In this document: piece after piece, positions 56,254 to 63,833 of the stretch
Numbering within the stretch: position 1 is the first letter of the stretch
Layout: each line of letters opens with the position of its first letter
NCBI GenBank assembly: GCA_018267385.1
Contig: JAFDYN010000009.1
Location: forward strand, 62,001 to 126,000
Origin: Bacteroidota bacterium
GTDB lineage: Bacteria > Bacteroidota > Bacteroidia > Chitinophagales > LD1
Length of the DNA: 64,000 nt
Direction: 5' to 3'
Program-made: the position numbers and the translations under genes
The notes under the pieces: model-generated
The model's database searches: none
The model's input: the letters and a program-made list of their open reading frames with translations, nothing else
Told to the model about the DNA's origin: nothing

Positions 56254-56506
56254 GGACGGACGGACTTTTTCCCTAGTGTCCGCGTCCGTCCGTCCGTCTG
56301 GAGTAGCGTTCAGTCAGTCACTGTCCCTAGTGTATATGACTGACTGAACGCTTATTTTTTGTCATTCCGAACGTGAGTGAGGAACAGGGTGACAAGGGGG
56401 CAGATGTATCTTCATTCATTCAGTGCTCCTGATGAAAATGAATGAATGAAGATTGAGATAGAATGGACAGACAGTCACTTTCCCTAGTGTCTGTGTCTGA
56501 CTGTCC
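56254..56506. repeat. Hairpin cassette copy 1 (stems A-B-E-C-D)
   Basis: Five inverted repeats in 253 bp. A: GGACGGACGGAC at 56254-56265 and GTCCGTCCGTCC at 56284-56295. B: 16-bp perfect, AGCGTTCAGTCAGTCA at 56305-56320 and its complement at 56337-56352. E: TTGTCA at 56359-56364 and TGACAA at 56390-56395. C: 15-bp perfect, ATCTTCATTCATTCA at 56408-56422 and its complement at 56439-56453. D: 56465-56506, GGACAGACAGTCACT against a period-4 right arm, imperfect. The loops of A, B and D hold TCCCTAGTGT. It fills the groEL to 56552 gap (438 bp); no gene is inside. Confidence 0.85.
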
Positions 56507-56551
56507 GTTTGTATAATTGCCGGGCTTGATAAATACACCTATCTTCAAACA

Positions 56552-57016
56552 ATGAAACGTTTTTTGTTTTTGATAGCCGCCTTGGTCGGTTTGACCTCCT
56601 GCTCATCGCTATTCAAGAATTTTGACAGTGGGCAGAAAATCGGAGAATATAGAATAGAATGTAAATACCCTGATGATACGATCGCATATCACGCTATTCC
56701 TGTAGACTCACCTCAGCTATACTATCTGCTGGAAAAAGATAAAGTGCTGACTGAGTCTGACACAGCGATATTATATCTGGATTATCCATTAGACAAGCCT
56801 GTCATTTTCACTATTATCTCCGGTAATGGATTCACGAAAGGAGAGGTGATCAGCATCATAAGTGCAAAATATCATGATATATATGAGGCAGAAAAAAAAT
56901 CTCCTGGTAAATACGGTATTTGTTGTCACACAATCAACAACCTTGTTGTTTCTTTGATAGAAGTAAGCAAAAGAAAAGACGGAAGGATCGTGTTTACTAC
57001 CATGATTGACTCTTGA
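56552..57016 (+). CDS. Putative lipoprotein of unknown function between hairpin cassettes
   Basis: 154 residues. The signal MKRFLFLIAALVGLTSCSSL has a LTSC lipobox (Cys17). The mature part is charged and contains IAYHAIPVDSPQLYYLLEKD, ILYLDYPLDKPVIFTIISGN, and EAEKKSPGKYGICCHTINNL with a CC pair. No family is recognised. Cassette copies 1 and 2 flank the gene (the first ends 45 bp upstream, the second starts about 14 bp after the stop), so a cassette plus gene could be a unit that was duplicated or inserted. Base composition is more AT-rich than that of groEL. Confidence 0.6.
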   Translation: MKRFLFLIAALVGLTSCSSLFKNFDSGQKIGEYRIECKYPDDTIAYHAIPVDSPQLYYLLEKDKVLTESDTAILYLDYPLDKPVIFTIISGNGFTKGEVISIISAKYHDIYEAEKKSPGKYGICCHTINNLVVSLIEVSKRKDGRIVFTTMIDS

Positions 57017-57030
57017 TCCCCAGCCATTAC

Positions 57031-57231
57031 CGTTCAGTCAGTCACTGTCCCTAGTGCATGTGACTGACTGAACGCTTATTTTTTTGTCATTCCGGGCGTG
57101 AGTGAGTAATAGGGTGACAAAGGAGCAGATGTATCTTCATTCATTCAGTGCTCCTGATGAAAATGAATGAATGAAGATTGAGATAGAATGGACAGACAGT
57201 CACTTTCCCTAGTGTCTGTGTCTGACTGTCC
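57031..57231. repeat. Hairpin cassette copy 2 (stems B-E-C-D, no A)
   Basis: B: CGTTCAGTCAGTCA at 57031-57044 and complement at 57061-57074, perfect. The B-C spacer repeats copy 1 almost base for base, including the TTGTCATTCCG...GTGACAA stem. C: ATCTTCATTCATTCA at 57133-57147 and complement at 57164-57178, perfect. D: 57190-57231, identical to copy 1. B-to-C is 104 bp and C-to-D 57 bp, as in copy 1 (103 and 57). The stretch 57232-57424 has no gene, only a decayed GTCATTTCGAG...GAAGGAATCCC word. Confidence 0.85.
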
Positions 57232-57424
57232 GTGTCAACACCGTCATTTCGAGAAAATTCCTGTGAAAAAAGAGAGTGATATTTTCGAAGGAATCCCAAG
57301 CTCAACAAACCAGTGATGCGTTTATCATCATTTGTATTTGCGAGGATCCTTCAGTTTTTTAGCACATCTATTTCTATCCCTTGAAAAAACAATCGGAATA
57401 ACGCGCTTATCAAAGTGAAGCGCC

Positions 57425-57712
57425 GGACGGACGGACGGACTTTTTCCCTGGTGTCCGCGTCCGTCCGTCCGTCTGGAGTAGCGTTCAGTCAGTCACTGTC
57501 CCTAGTGTATGTGACTGACAGAGCGCTTATTTTATTATTAGGAACGATAGTGAGGAGTCTTTGTGGCTGGTATAGATCCTTTACTTTACTCAGAATGAAA
57601 AAGGAGCTGATGTATATTCATTCATTCAGTTCTTCTTGTGAAAATGAATGAATGAAGATTTAGTTAGGATGGGCAGACAGTCACTTTCTCTAGTGTCTAT
57701 GTCTGACTGTCC
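57425..57712. repeat. Hairpin cassette copy 3 (stems A-B-C-D)
   Basis: A: left arm with four GGAC units (57425-57440), right arm three GTCC units plus GTC (57459-57473). Left and right pair over 15 bp. B: AGCGTTCAGTCAGTCA at 57480-57495; the right arm (57512-57527) has three changes. C: ATATTCATTCATTCA at 57614-57628 and a perfect-type right arm at 57645-57659, one mismatch. D: 57671-57712 with three substitutions. The B-C spacer has diverged and is longer (134 bp). It ends 76 bp before the ATG at 57789. Confidence 0.85.
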
Positions 57713-57788
57713 GACATTTAATAATTCAAATATTTTCAGGCAAAAGGATAGGAGAGTAGTAGTATCTTCATCGCAAATATTATAACAG

Positions 57789-58379
57789 ATGAAAAGAATG
57801 CTTTTTGCCCTACTACTGACTGTGATAGCTGCCTGTGCTTCTGCCCAGGAGGGTGTCTACCTGACCTATGCTGATTTCAAAGACAATAAAATGATACCTG
57901 CCGACCCCGGGTCCATACACTATGACTATGGCCACAAAGCCTACGTCTGGATGAAGCAGGGCGGCGAAAAGAAGACCTGGAAGATGGCTGACATCTGGGG
58001 CTTCAAGTATGAGGATAAGACATTCCGCTGCACCCACTCAGATGAGAAGGACCCACTGGCCGTAGTGATGCTACAGGGCAATTTTGTTTATTACGTCTTT
58101 GAGATAGTGGTCTATCACGCTGGCCTGGCCTCTGGTGGTATGGGCTATGGCAATGGCGGACGCGACCATTATTATATCTCAAAGGATCTGGAGAGTCCGG
58201 TTTACTTTTTCACCGCCCATCTGGAGACACTGGAGGAGCTGGTAGAGAAGCATCCTGAATTTAAACCGCTAAATCCGTTTTTGAAGAAAGCAAAGGACCG
58301 CTCAGAACTGGTGGTGCAGGACTGCATCAAGGCCTCTCCAGAATACAAGACGACCAAACAACTCACCCCGAAAGACTGA
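57789..58379 (+). CDS. Secreted protein of unknown function downstream of cassette 3
   Basis: 196 residues. Signal peptide MKRMLFALLLTVIAACASAQ, then GVYLTYADFKDNKMIPADPG, GHKAYVWMKQGGEKKTWKMA, DIWGFKYEDKTFRCTHSDEK. This resembles a family of small secreted Bacteroidota proteins (G-V-Y-x-x-x-x-D-F ... W-G-F/Y). The MGYGNGGRDHYYISKDLESP segment near 115-134 is Gly/Tyr-rich. The C-terminus is helical and basic. Function not known. The 58380-58462 gap carries a decayed GTGACTGACTGAC arm (58425-58437) of the B stem type. Confidence 0.6.
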   Translation: MKRMLFALLLTVIAACASAQEGVYLTYADFKDNKMIPADPGSIHYDYGHKAYVWMKQGGEKKTWKMADIWGFKYEDKTFRCTHSDEKDPLAVVMLQGNFVYYVFEIVVYHAGLASGGMGYGNGGRDHYYISKDLESPVYFFTAHLETLEELVEKHPEFKPLNPFLKKAKDRSELVVQDCIKASPEYKTTKQLTPKD

Positions 58380-58495
58380 TAGGTGATGCCTACTTGTTTT
58401 CAAGCAGTCTATTGTATAAGTGAAGTGACTGACTGACGACTTTATCAAGGCAGTTCACTATCTTGGCTATTCATTTATACAGACATAAACCACAC

Positions 58496-59062
58496 ATGGC
58501 AAAACTCATTTCCTCCCTGCTGCTCACGCTGGACGGCTATGCAGCCGGGCCTAATGGCGAACTCAATATCTTTCCTGTCAATAAGGAATTCTTTGACTAC
58601 AGTCACCAGTTCACAGATAGGGCCGGTACCGCTATGTATGGCCGCCGCACCTTTGAGATCATGAATAGCTACTGGCCCACCGCCGCAGACGGCCCGGACG
58701 CCAGCGAGCATGACCGCAAGCACGGCAAATGGTACAATGCGGTAGAGAAAATAGTCGTTTCTCATAGCGTAGCCGATGCAGGCCCTGGCACACGCATCAT
58801 AGGCACTGACCTGACCGCACAGATAGGCCAACTGAAGCAGGAGAAGGATAAAGATATCGTGATGTTTGGCAGCCCGTCTACAGTCCGCTCGCTGATGGGA
58901 CTAGGCCTGATAGATGAGTATTGGATATTTATGGCGCCGATAGTGCTGGGGCAGGGCTTACCATTCTTTTCGCTAGAGACAAAGCGTACCGATCTGCACA
59001 CCGTCTCCAGTCAGAAACTATCTACAGGCATGGTGGTGCTGCATCTGGAGCCTAAGGCCTAG
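58496..59062 (+). CDS. Dihydrofolate reductase family protein (RibD C-terminal type)
   Basis: 188 residues from the ATG at 58496 (MAKLISSLLLTLDGYAAGPN), the usual start of this family; the frame upstream to 58463 has no support. Signatures: a SLDGY-like start, YGRRTFEIMNSYWPTA near 45, KIVVSHSV near 88, and DIVMFGSPSTVRSLMGLGLI, DEYWIFMAPIVLGQGLPFF. The proteins bind NADPH and reduce pterins or ribityl-pyrimidines; the exact substrate of the stand-alone type is not known. Confidence 0.88.
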   Translation: MAKLISSLLLTLDGYAAGPNGELNIFPVNKEFFDYSHQFTDRAGTAMYGRRTFEIMNSYWPTAADGPDASEHDRKHGKWYNAVEKIVVSHSVADAGPGTRIIGTDLTAQIGQLKQEKDKDIVMFGSPSTVRSLMGLGLIDEYWIFMAPIVLGQGLPFFSLETKRTDLHTVSSQKLSTGMVVLHLEPKA

Positions 59063-59063
59063 A

Positions 59064-59432
59064 TCAGGGTGTCCGTGTCAGTTGCTCTGCTATCAGCCTC
59101 CACTGGCCATCTTCCCTGCGTATGATAGCAGTACCTCTTCCGGCACCGGAGGCCTCTTGCCCGTTTATCAGCCCGCGCCAGTGATAGGCGAAAGCATATA
59201 CCGCTACGTCTTCACTTGCCTCTATCCACTGTATATCAGTGATGTGATAGTCCTCATTTTTGATGAGAGAGAAATTGCGCTCGCAGGCTATACGGATAGC
59301 ATCTGCGCCGATATGGACAGCACCGGTAGAGAAGGTAACCACCGCTTCAGGATGTATGAGTGGAGCCACCTGCTGCCAGTCCTGACTGGCCAGCGCTGCG
59401 CTATAGGCTGTGATGAATGCGGATGGCGTCAT
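59064..59432 (-). CDS. SnoaL-like/NTF2-superfamily protein
   Basis: 122 residues. FITAYSAALASQDWQQVAPL, then IHPEAVVTFSTGAVHIGADA, IRIACERNFSLIKNEDYHIT and AVYAFAYHWRGLINGQEASG, then GTAIIRREDGQWRLIAEQL. This is the cone-like alpha+beta barrel pattern of DUF4440/SnoaL-type proteins. No clear catalytic residues. It is convergent with the reductase gene; the stops are 1 bp apart. Confidence 0.78.
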   Translation of the reverse strand: MTPSAFITAYSAALASQDWQQVAPLIHPEAVVTFSTGAVHIGADAIRIACERNFSLIKNEDYHITDIQWIEASEDVAVYAFAYHWRGLINGQEASGAGRGTAIIRREDGQWRLIAEQLTRTP

Positions 59433-59471
59433 GGTCTGTCAAAGATATTCATTGGATCGGTCCGGCATAAA

Positions 59472-59501
59472 AAATCCCGGCCATTGTAGTGACCGGGATT
59501 T
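59472..59501. terminator. Bidirectional terminator between 59432 and 59523
   Basis: AAATCCCGG at 59472-59480 and CCGGGATTT at 59493-59501, 9-bp perfect, loop 12 nt. It probably ends the 59523-60434 gene on the minus strand. Confidence 0.8.
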
Positions 59502-59522
59502 ATATCGGGTATATCGTTTAGC

Positions 59523-60434
59523 TTATTGCTTTACTACTTTAGAGATGGCAGTGTGGTCGCCGGCCTGCACCTTTACGAGGTAGATACCGGCAGAGAGATC
59601 ACCTATGGTGAAGGTGCGCGTCTGAGTACCTGTATTCATAGCCTCGTCGGTGAGTAGCGTGCTCACGGTCTGTCCGTTCAGAGAGAGCAGCTCGATGCTC
59701 ACCTTCGCATCGCGGCGCAGGTCAAATGCCGTGATGATCGTATTGCTGATCAGGGTAGGGTATACATTTACTGAGCCGAGGTCCGCAGCTATCTCAGAGA
59801 TGGCATTAGTACCAAACTCGGTAATTGTAGTACTGGTATTATTCCATTTGTCTTCAGGACCATTGGTGCCGTCACCGTTAGCTGCGTTGACCACTGCATA
59901 GAGCTTCACAGCGCCTGTGCCTGCAGCAGGAGCTGTCCAGCCTATAGACTCTACATAGGTAGTGCCGGCTGCACCTGTGCCGGATGTCTTGGGGAGCTGT
60001 ACTTGCTGCTCTATCACGTTTGTGTTAGCGGCCAGCTCGATAGAGTTTTGTACACCATTAGGCAGCGAGGCCGACCAGGTGCCTGCCTGTTGTGCCGATG
60101 ACGTGCCGGCGCCTGTAGCCTTCACGGACGCGAGCCCAAAGCCAAAGACAGGAAGGGAATTAGATGTAGTATTTGTAGCAGTCATTTTGACGGTATATGA
60201 TCCGCCTGGATGATAGGAGGTGACAGCCACACCGGCAGAGTCGAGCTCTACGGATATCGTGATACCTGCCGTGGCGCCATTGCTATGGCAGCCACTACCG
60301 CCGCAGCCCACCGTGGAGCTGATAGCACCAGTGCGGCTGTCTCCGTTGTTATTTGTATAGCCTGTACTATTGCTGGAGAGCAAAAGAGCAAATGCCCCGA
60401 GAAAAACTGACAAAGAAATGTACTTAAATTTCAT
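59523..60434 (-). CDS. T9SS-exported protein with choice-of-anchor V (Reeler-like) domain
   Basis: 303 residues from the ATG at 60434 (MKFKYISLSVFLGAFALLLS), after an untranslated upstream frame to 60545. The domain (about 30-190) starts GYTNNNGDSRTGAISSTVGC and has GSGCHSNGATAG, where the family normally has a CxxCH-type heme-like motif. Here it reads CGGSGCH (C-x4-CH). The C-terminal about 75 residues, SEIAADLGSVNVYPTLISNT, VSIELLSLNGQTVSTLL and GIYLVKVQAGDHTAISKVVK, are a type A sorting domain for the type IX secretion system. So the protein is exported across the outer membrane and anchored or released. Confidence 0.85.
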   Translation of the reverse strand: MKFKYISLSVFLGAFALLLSSNSTGYTNNNGDSRTGAISSTVGCGGSGCHSNGATAGITISVELDSAGVAVTSYHPGGSYTVKMTATNTTSNSLPVFGFGLASVKATGAGTSSAQQAGTWSASLPNGVQNSIELAANTNVIEQQVQLPKTSGTGAAGTTYVESIGWTAPAAGTGAVKLYAVVNAANGDGTNGPEDKWNNTSTTITEFGTNAISEIAADLGSVNVYPTLISNTIITAFDLRRDAKVSIELLSLNGQTVSTLLTDEAMNTGTQTRTFTIGDLSAGIYLVKVQAGDHTAISKVVKQ

Positions 60435-60565
60435 GCGCGAGAGGTTTGTGTTTTGGTTTGTGATATGAATGCGAAAAATAATAACAAATGATTTGTCATA
60501 CAAATGTAAAAAAACGCCAGCCCACACGCTTGTAGATTTATACAAGACTTTTGTACTTTTTGTGT

Positions 60566-61600
60566 CTAGCTCGGATCTCCATACGCTTCATAGCGCAGGT
60601 ATGCATGGTCAGGAGGAGAGGAGGGATAGTACTTTTGCCACACGTATGGAAAATATTTGCGGAACACCTTGAAACTGCTCAAAGTGGCATCTGCCTCCTC
60701 TTTCTGCCCGGCGCGAGTCAGGAGGTAGATGTTCATGCGGTAGTTCAGCCATAGCATACCGCCTATGAGCCAGTACTTGACCGGGCTATATGCCCGGAGA
60801 TAGAAGAGATAGGACGACACCTGCATTTGCATATCCTTGGCCCATGATCGTCCCGTGCTGGCAGAGTTGACATGGTATATCATTATACCCGCGCAATGAT
60901 AATTGCGATATCCCGCCCGGAGCACCCGCAGAGACCAATTCACATCCTCATAGTAAAGAAAGAAATCTTCATCAAAGCGTAGCCGGCTAGCTACAAGTTT
61001 GTCCCTCCGTATCAGTGCACAGGCTCCGCTCACAAAGTCTACCGGATGGTCTCTGTAGTGCATTTCATCAGCCTGATATACTTTTCTCGTACTGATGCCC
61101 AGTTCACGGCAGGCATATAAATATAGCGGGTTGATCTTTGCCAGCTGGCCTAAAGATGGGAATCCTATGCCGGTACCCACTTGCAGATGCCCATCCTTTG
61201 ATGAGTGTATGCGACAGGTGACAGCACCTAGTTTGCCATCAGCGTCATGCAGCTTGTAGAAAGCCACCAAGGGTGCCAATACATCATCGCGAAATTCTGC
61301 GTCAGGGTTAAGCAGTAACACATAATTTCCTTTAGCCTGGTCCAGACCCAGGTTGTTGGCCCTGCTAAATCCGGCGTTGTAGCCACTATCTATCCATAAT
61401 GTGTCGGGGTAGAGCGATAAGAGGTGATCCGGTGTCGTACTGGAGTCATTATTTACCACTATGATTTCAAAGGTCGTGCTCTGGGTATATCGGTGTATAG
61501 AGGCCACCAGGGCTTCTACCAGTGCCGGCGTACGATAATGTACAATAATGATAGAAACCTCAGGGGGCACAGGCATCCCAGCACTTTTAGAAGTTGTCAT
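60566..61600 (-). CDS. GT2 glycosyltransferase (rhamnosyltransferase-like)
   Basis: 344 residues from the ATG at 61600 (MTTSKSAGMPV); start at 61609 possible. Signatures: VSIIIVHYRTPALVEALVAS, EIIVVNNDSS, NNLGLDQAKGNYVLLLNPDA with the DxD-like D-A-x-F, and DEDFFLYYEDVNWSLRVLRA with the conserved Glu-Asp. This is the WbbL-like subgroup that adds rhamnose or a related sugar to a growing polysaccharide. The C-terminus carries a hydrophobic segment (KYWLIGGMLWLNYRMNIYLL). It overlaps the upstream GNAT gene's stop by 14 bp. Confidence 0.88.
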   Translation of the reverse strand: MTTSKSAGMPVPPEVSIIIVHYRTPALVEALVASIHRYTQSTTFEIIVVNNDSSTTPDHLLSLYPDTLWIDSGYNAGFSRANNLGLDQAKGNYVLLLNPDAEFRDDVLAPLVAFYKLHDADGKLGAVTCRIHSSKDGHLQVGTGIGFPSLGQLAKINPLYLYACRELGISTRKVYQADEMHYRDHPVDFVSGACALIRRDKLVASRLRFDEDFFLYYEDVNWSLRVLRAGYRNYHCAGIMIYHVNSASTGRSWAKDMQMQVSSYLFYLRAYSPVKYWLIGGMLWLNYRMNIYLLTRAGQKEEADATLSSFKVFRKYFPYVWQKYYPSSPPDHAYLRYEAYGDPS

Positions 61601-62525
61601 TATCAGCACTTGTGAGCTTTAGGCTGGATAATGGGACACGTCCGGTATAGTTGATACCACCTATAGGATAAGACCTTTCAAAGAGGCGTCCATGTCTTTT
61701 AAAATTCCTTTCGTGAAAAGTGCCCCTGCTGGTGTGAAACCGGATGTGATGCAATCCCATCAACTGAGCTATGTTTTTTAACCGGGCTATGACCTTATCA
61801 AATCTGGCGTCATCGCAGCGCTCCATATCTCCGATGATGAGGAAATCGTCATCATATTTTACCCATAGGTTTATGCCGCATACACGGATCATATAGTTGA
61901 TATTATAACTCTTGTACTGGACAAAGTCTTTATCCCTCACTACACCGGCCACACCGGGCTCGATCACAGAGTTTTGAAAAGGCTCGCCTTTTGGCAGGCG
62001 ACTTAATATCATGTTGCACCACGAGGTATGAAGGGCTGAGGATAAATTTAGAAGCCTTTTCAATCTGACCCAGCTCAGGGTACGTGACCGGACCAGATAG
62101 ACCTGCAGATCATCATAATGCTCCCACCCCGGGGTGGCCCGGTAACCTGGATAGGACTTCTCATTAGGCAGACAATAGAAAAGGTCAATACCTTGGCTGA
62201 TAGCGTCTTTGTGCGCCAGTGCGCCTATCTGGCGAAAGAGGCCTTTGCCCTGATGGGCGGGTGCCGTCATCACATCTCCATGTTGGGCTATGAGGTATCT
62301 TTTGCCATTGTACTCAGCATAGTATGGCCATACGGCATAGTAGCAGGCAGGATCGCCCTCTGGTGAGTAGCCTATATAGCCGATATATGACAGGCCTCCC
62401 GCATAGGTACTGAGCTTCCTGTCCAGGTAGTTCTCATCAAAGTTTATCCCAAAGCACTCCTTGAAAAGACGGGAGGCATCTGCCAGACGGCTGCGATCTA
62501 ATTTTTCAAAACGATATCCGGACAT
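61587..62525 (-). CDS. GNAT-family N-acetyltransferase-like protein, surface-sugar context
   Basis: 312 residues from the ATG at 62525 (MSGYRFEKLDRSRLAD); the frame upstream to 62582 is open but starts oddly. The N-terminal part is an acetyltransferase fold: an AVWPYYAEYNGKRYLIAQHG strand pair, then DVMTAPAHQGKGLFRQIGAL with the acetyl-CoA-binding Q-x-x-G-x-G/L, and YCLPNEKSYPGYRATPGWEH. The C-terminal half is another alpha/beta region, with DKVIARLKNIAQLMGLHHIR. It may add an acyl group to a sugar nucleotide or a lipid-linked sugar. It overlaps the glycosyltransferase start by 14 bp, so the two act together. Confidence 0.7.
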   Translation of the reverse strand: MSGYRFEKLDRSRLADASRLFKECFGINFDENYLDRKLSTYAGGLSYIGYIGYSPEGDPACYYAVWPYYAEYNGKRYLIAQHGDVMTAPAHQGKGLFRQIGALAHKDAISQGIDLFYCLPNEKSYPGYRATPGWEHYDDLQVYLVRSRTLSWVRLKRLLNLSSALHTSWCNMILSRLPKGEPFQNSVIEPGVAGVVRDKDFVQYKSYNINYMIRVCGINLWVKYDDDFLIIGDMERCDDARFDKVIARLKNIAQLMGLHHIRFHTSRGTFHERNFKRHGRLFERSYPIGGINYTGRVPLSSLKLTSADNDNF

Positions 62526-62636
62526 ATCTCTTACGGTCAGCCAATAATACAATAATTTAAGAACTAATGCCTCAGCGGACATTGCCGTACAGTATCGTTA
62601 AGGCAGATAGTTTTACACCGAAACCGATTGGTTGTC

Positions 62637-62644
62637 TATATTTG
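62637..62644 (+). promoter_or_regulatory. -7 element 7 nt before the ArsR-type gene
   Basis: TATATTTG, then CCCGCGT, then the ATG at 62652. A near-leaderless mRNA is implied. TTTTA at 62611-62615 may be the -33 part. Confidence 0.55.
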
Positions 62645-62651
62645 CCCGCGT

Positions 62652-63476
62652 ATGATGAGAAGAGACCCCTTTCAGGCTATAGCAGATCCCAACCGCCGGG
62701 CCATCCTGGCACTCATAGCCCGTGAATCGATGAACCTGAACACTGTAGCGAGCCACTTCAGCGTGAGCCGCCCAGCCATATCCAAGCATATCAAAATACT
62801 GCGCCAATGCGGCCTGGTAGAGATCCGCCAGAAGGGTCGAGAGCGCTACTGTGAGGCCAGACTGGAGCGCCTGAGTGAGGTAGTGCTCTGGCTGGAGGAC
62901 TACCGCAGCCAGTGGGGCACGGAGATACATACCGAGCCGATAGCAGTAGCCGCAGAAAAGCCGGATGTTACTGCTGCACCTGTCGCAGAGGTATCGGTAG
63001 CTGATACGGAACCAGCCGCTGTAAGATTGACATCTGAGACTGCAGCGGCTGAAGAGATAGGAGAGACGCTGACCGAGATACAGGAGGTGACGGTGGTAGA
63101 TCCGGCTGACGAGGCCGCTGTGCCCGCATCTGACCCACAGATGGAGTTCATAGCTACCAAGGAGGTAGATCTGACAGTTGATCGCGAAGCCAGTCGGGTG
63201 ACTGCGGCATCCGTGCCGTGGGAGGAGGGCTACGATGAGGCGAAGGATATAACTGACGACCACATGGAGGTAGACCTCTCTGCCGATGCGGTCACAGATA
63301 GCCAGGCAGCAACAGTAGTAGAGGAAACACAGGTAACTGTGCCTATAGAGGAGACACTATCTGAGCCTGAGTCAGAACCTGATGTCAAAACTCCGGTCAG
63401 GCCTGTAGCCAAATCAACCACCCGCAAGAAGAAAAGCGCCCCGCCTACAGATACGCAGCAAGGGAGCCTTTTCTGA
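62652..63476 (+). CDS. ArsR-type winged-helix regulator with a long acidic tail
   Basis: 274 residues from the ATG at 62652. Residues 1-90 are a complete ArsR/SmtB HTH unit: DPFQAIADPNRRAILALIAR, LNTVASHFSVSRPAISKHIK (recognition helix), LVEIRQKGRERYCEARLERL. No metal-binding Cys or His cluster is present. Residues about 91-274 are low complexity, rich in E, D, V, T, A and with almost no hydrophobic core, then a basic patch (TTRKKKS) and an end TQQGSLF. The last five residues, QGSLF, fit the beta-clamp-binding pentapeptide consensus QL(S/D)LF except for Gly. DNA binding is likely; the tail is unusual for the family. Confidence 0.78.
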   Translation: MMRRDPFQAIADPNRRAILALIARESMNLNTVASHFSVSRPAISKHIKILRQCGLVEIRQKGRERYCEARLERLSEVVLWLEDYRSQWGTEIHTEPIAVAAEKPDVTAAPVAEVSVADTEPAAVRLTSETAAAEEIGETLTEIQEVTVVDPADEAAVPASDPQMEFIATKEVDLTVDREASRVTAASVPWEEGYDEAKDITDDHMEVDLSADAVTDSQAATVVEETQVTVPIEETLSEPESEPDVKTPVRPVAKSTTRKKKSAPPTDTQQGSLF

Positions 63477-63478
63477 TT

Positions 63479-63637
63479 TTAGTGCTTGGGATGGGGATTC
63501 TTTTTCCTGCGGATCATACCTCCCCACTCGCCCTCGTAGAAGAGTACGAAGCAAAATATAGCAATGATACCGATGGGGATGATGAAGTCCCAGACCATGG
63601 GCAGGTGCACGATGGTCTTAAAAATATTGAGTACCAT
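63479..63637 (-). CDS. 52-residue single-pass membrane protein
   Basis: From the ATG at 63637 the frame reads MVLNIFKTIVHLPMVWDFII, then PIGIIAIFCFVLFYEGEWGG, ending with the basic MIRRKKNPHPKH. One TM of about 20 residues (16-35) and a positively charged tail. It is too small to appear in most gene lists. The stop lies 2 bp after the convergent regulator's stop. No family is recognised; the clean hydrophobic segment and strong charge asymmetry favour a real gene. Confidence 0.55.
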   Translation of the reverse strand: MVLNIFKTIVHLPMVWDFIIPIGIIAIFCFVLFYEGEWGGMIRRKKNPHPKH

Positions 63638-63768
63638 GATTTTCTGATTTAATGGTTAAAAAATACCGCCTTGATCAGAATGCGTAGGTCTGCGAAATAT
63701 GGTACAAATGCGAGGCCAAAGTGAGCATTAGCAGAATTTCATTCTTTAGGAAAATCCGGTAAAACATA

Positions 63769-63776
63769 TATATTTG
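63769..63776 (+). promoter_or_regulatory. -7 element of the gene at 63834
   Basis: TATATTTG with TTTA at 63745-63748, 20 bp upstream; a fair TTTG-N20-TAnnTTTG fit. The leader is about 50 nt. Confidence 0.6.
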
Positions 63777-63833
63777 TAATACAACCTATTTACCTCTGCC
63801 ATTTGGGCCATTATTCATTTTGAAAACGTAAAC

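Noticed and set aside
56254..57712. CRISPR or integron attC interpretation of the cassettes
   Set aside because: There are no unique spacers of even length, no cas or integrase gene in the window, and the repeats are different stems in order rather than one repeat.
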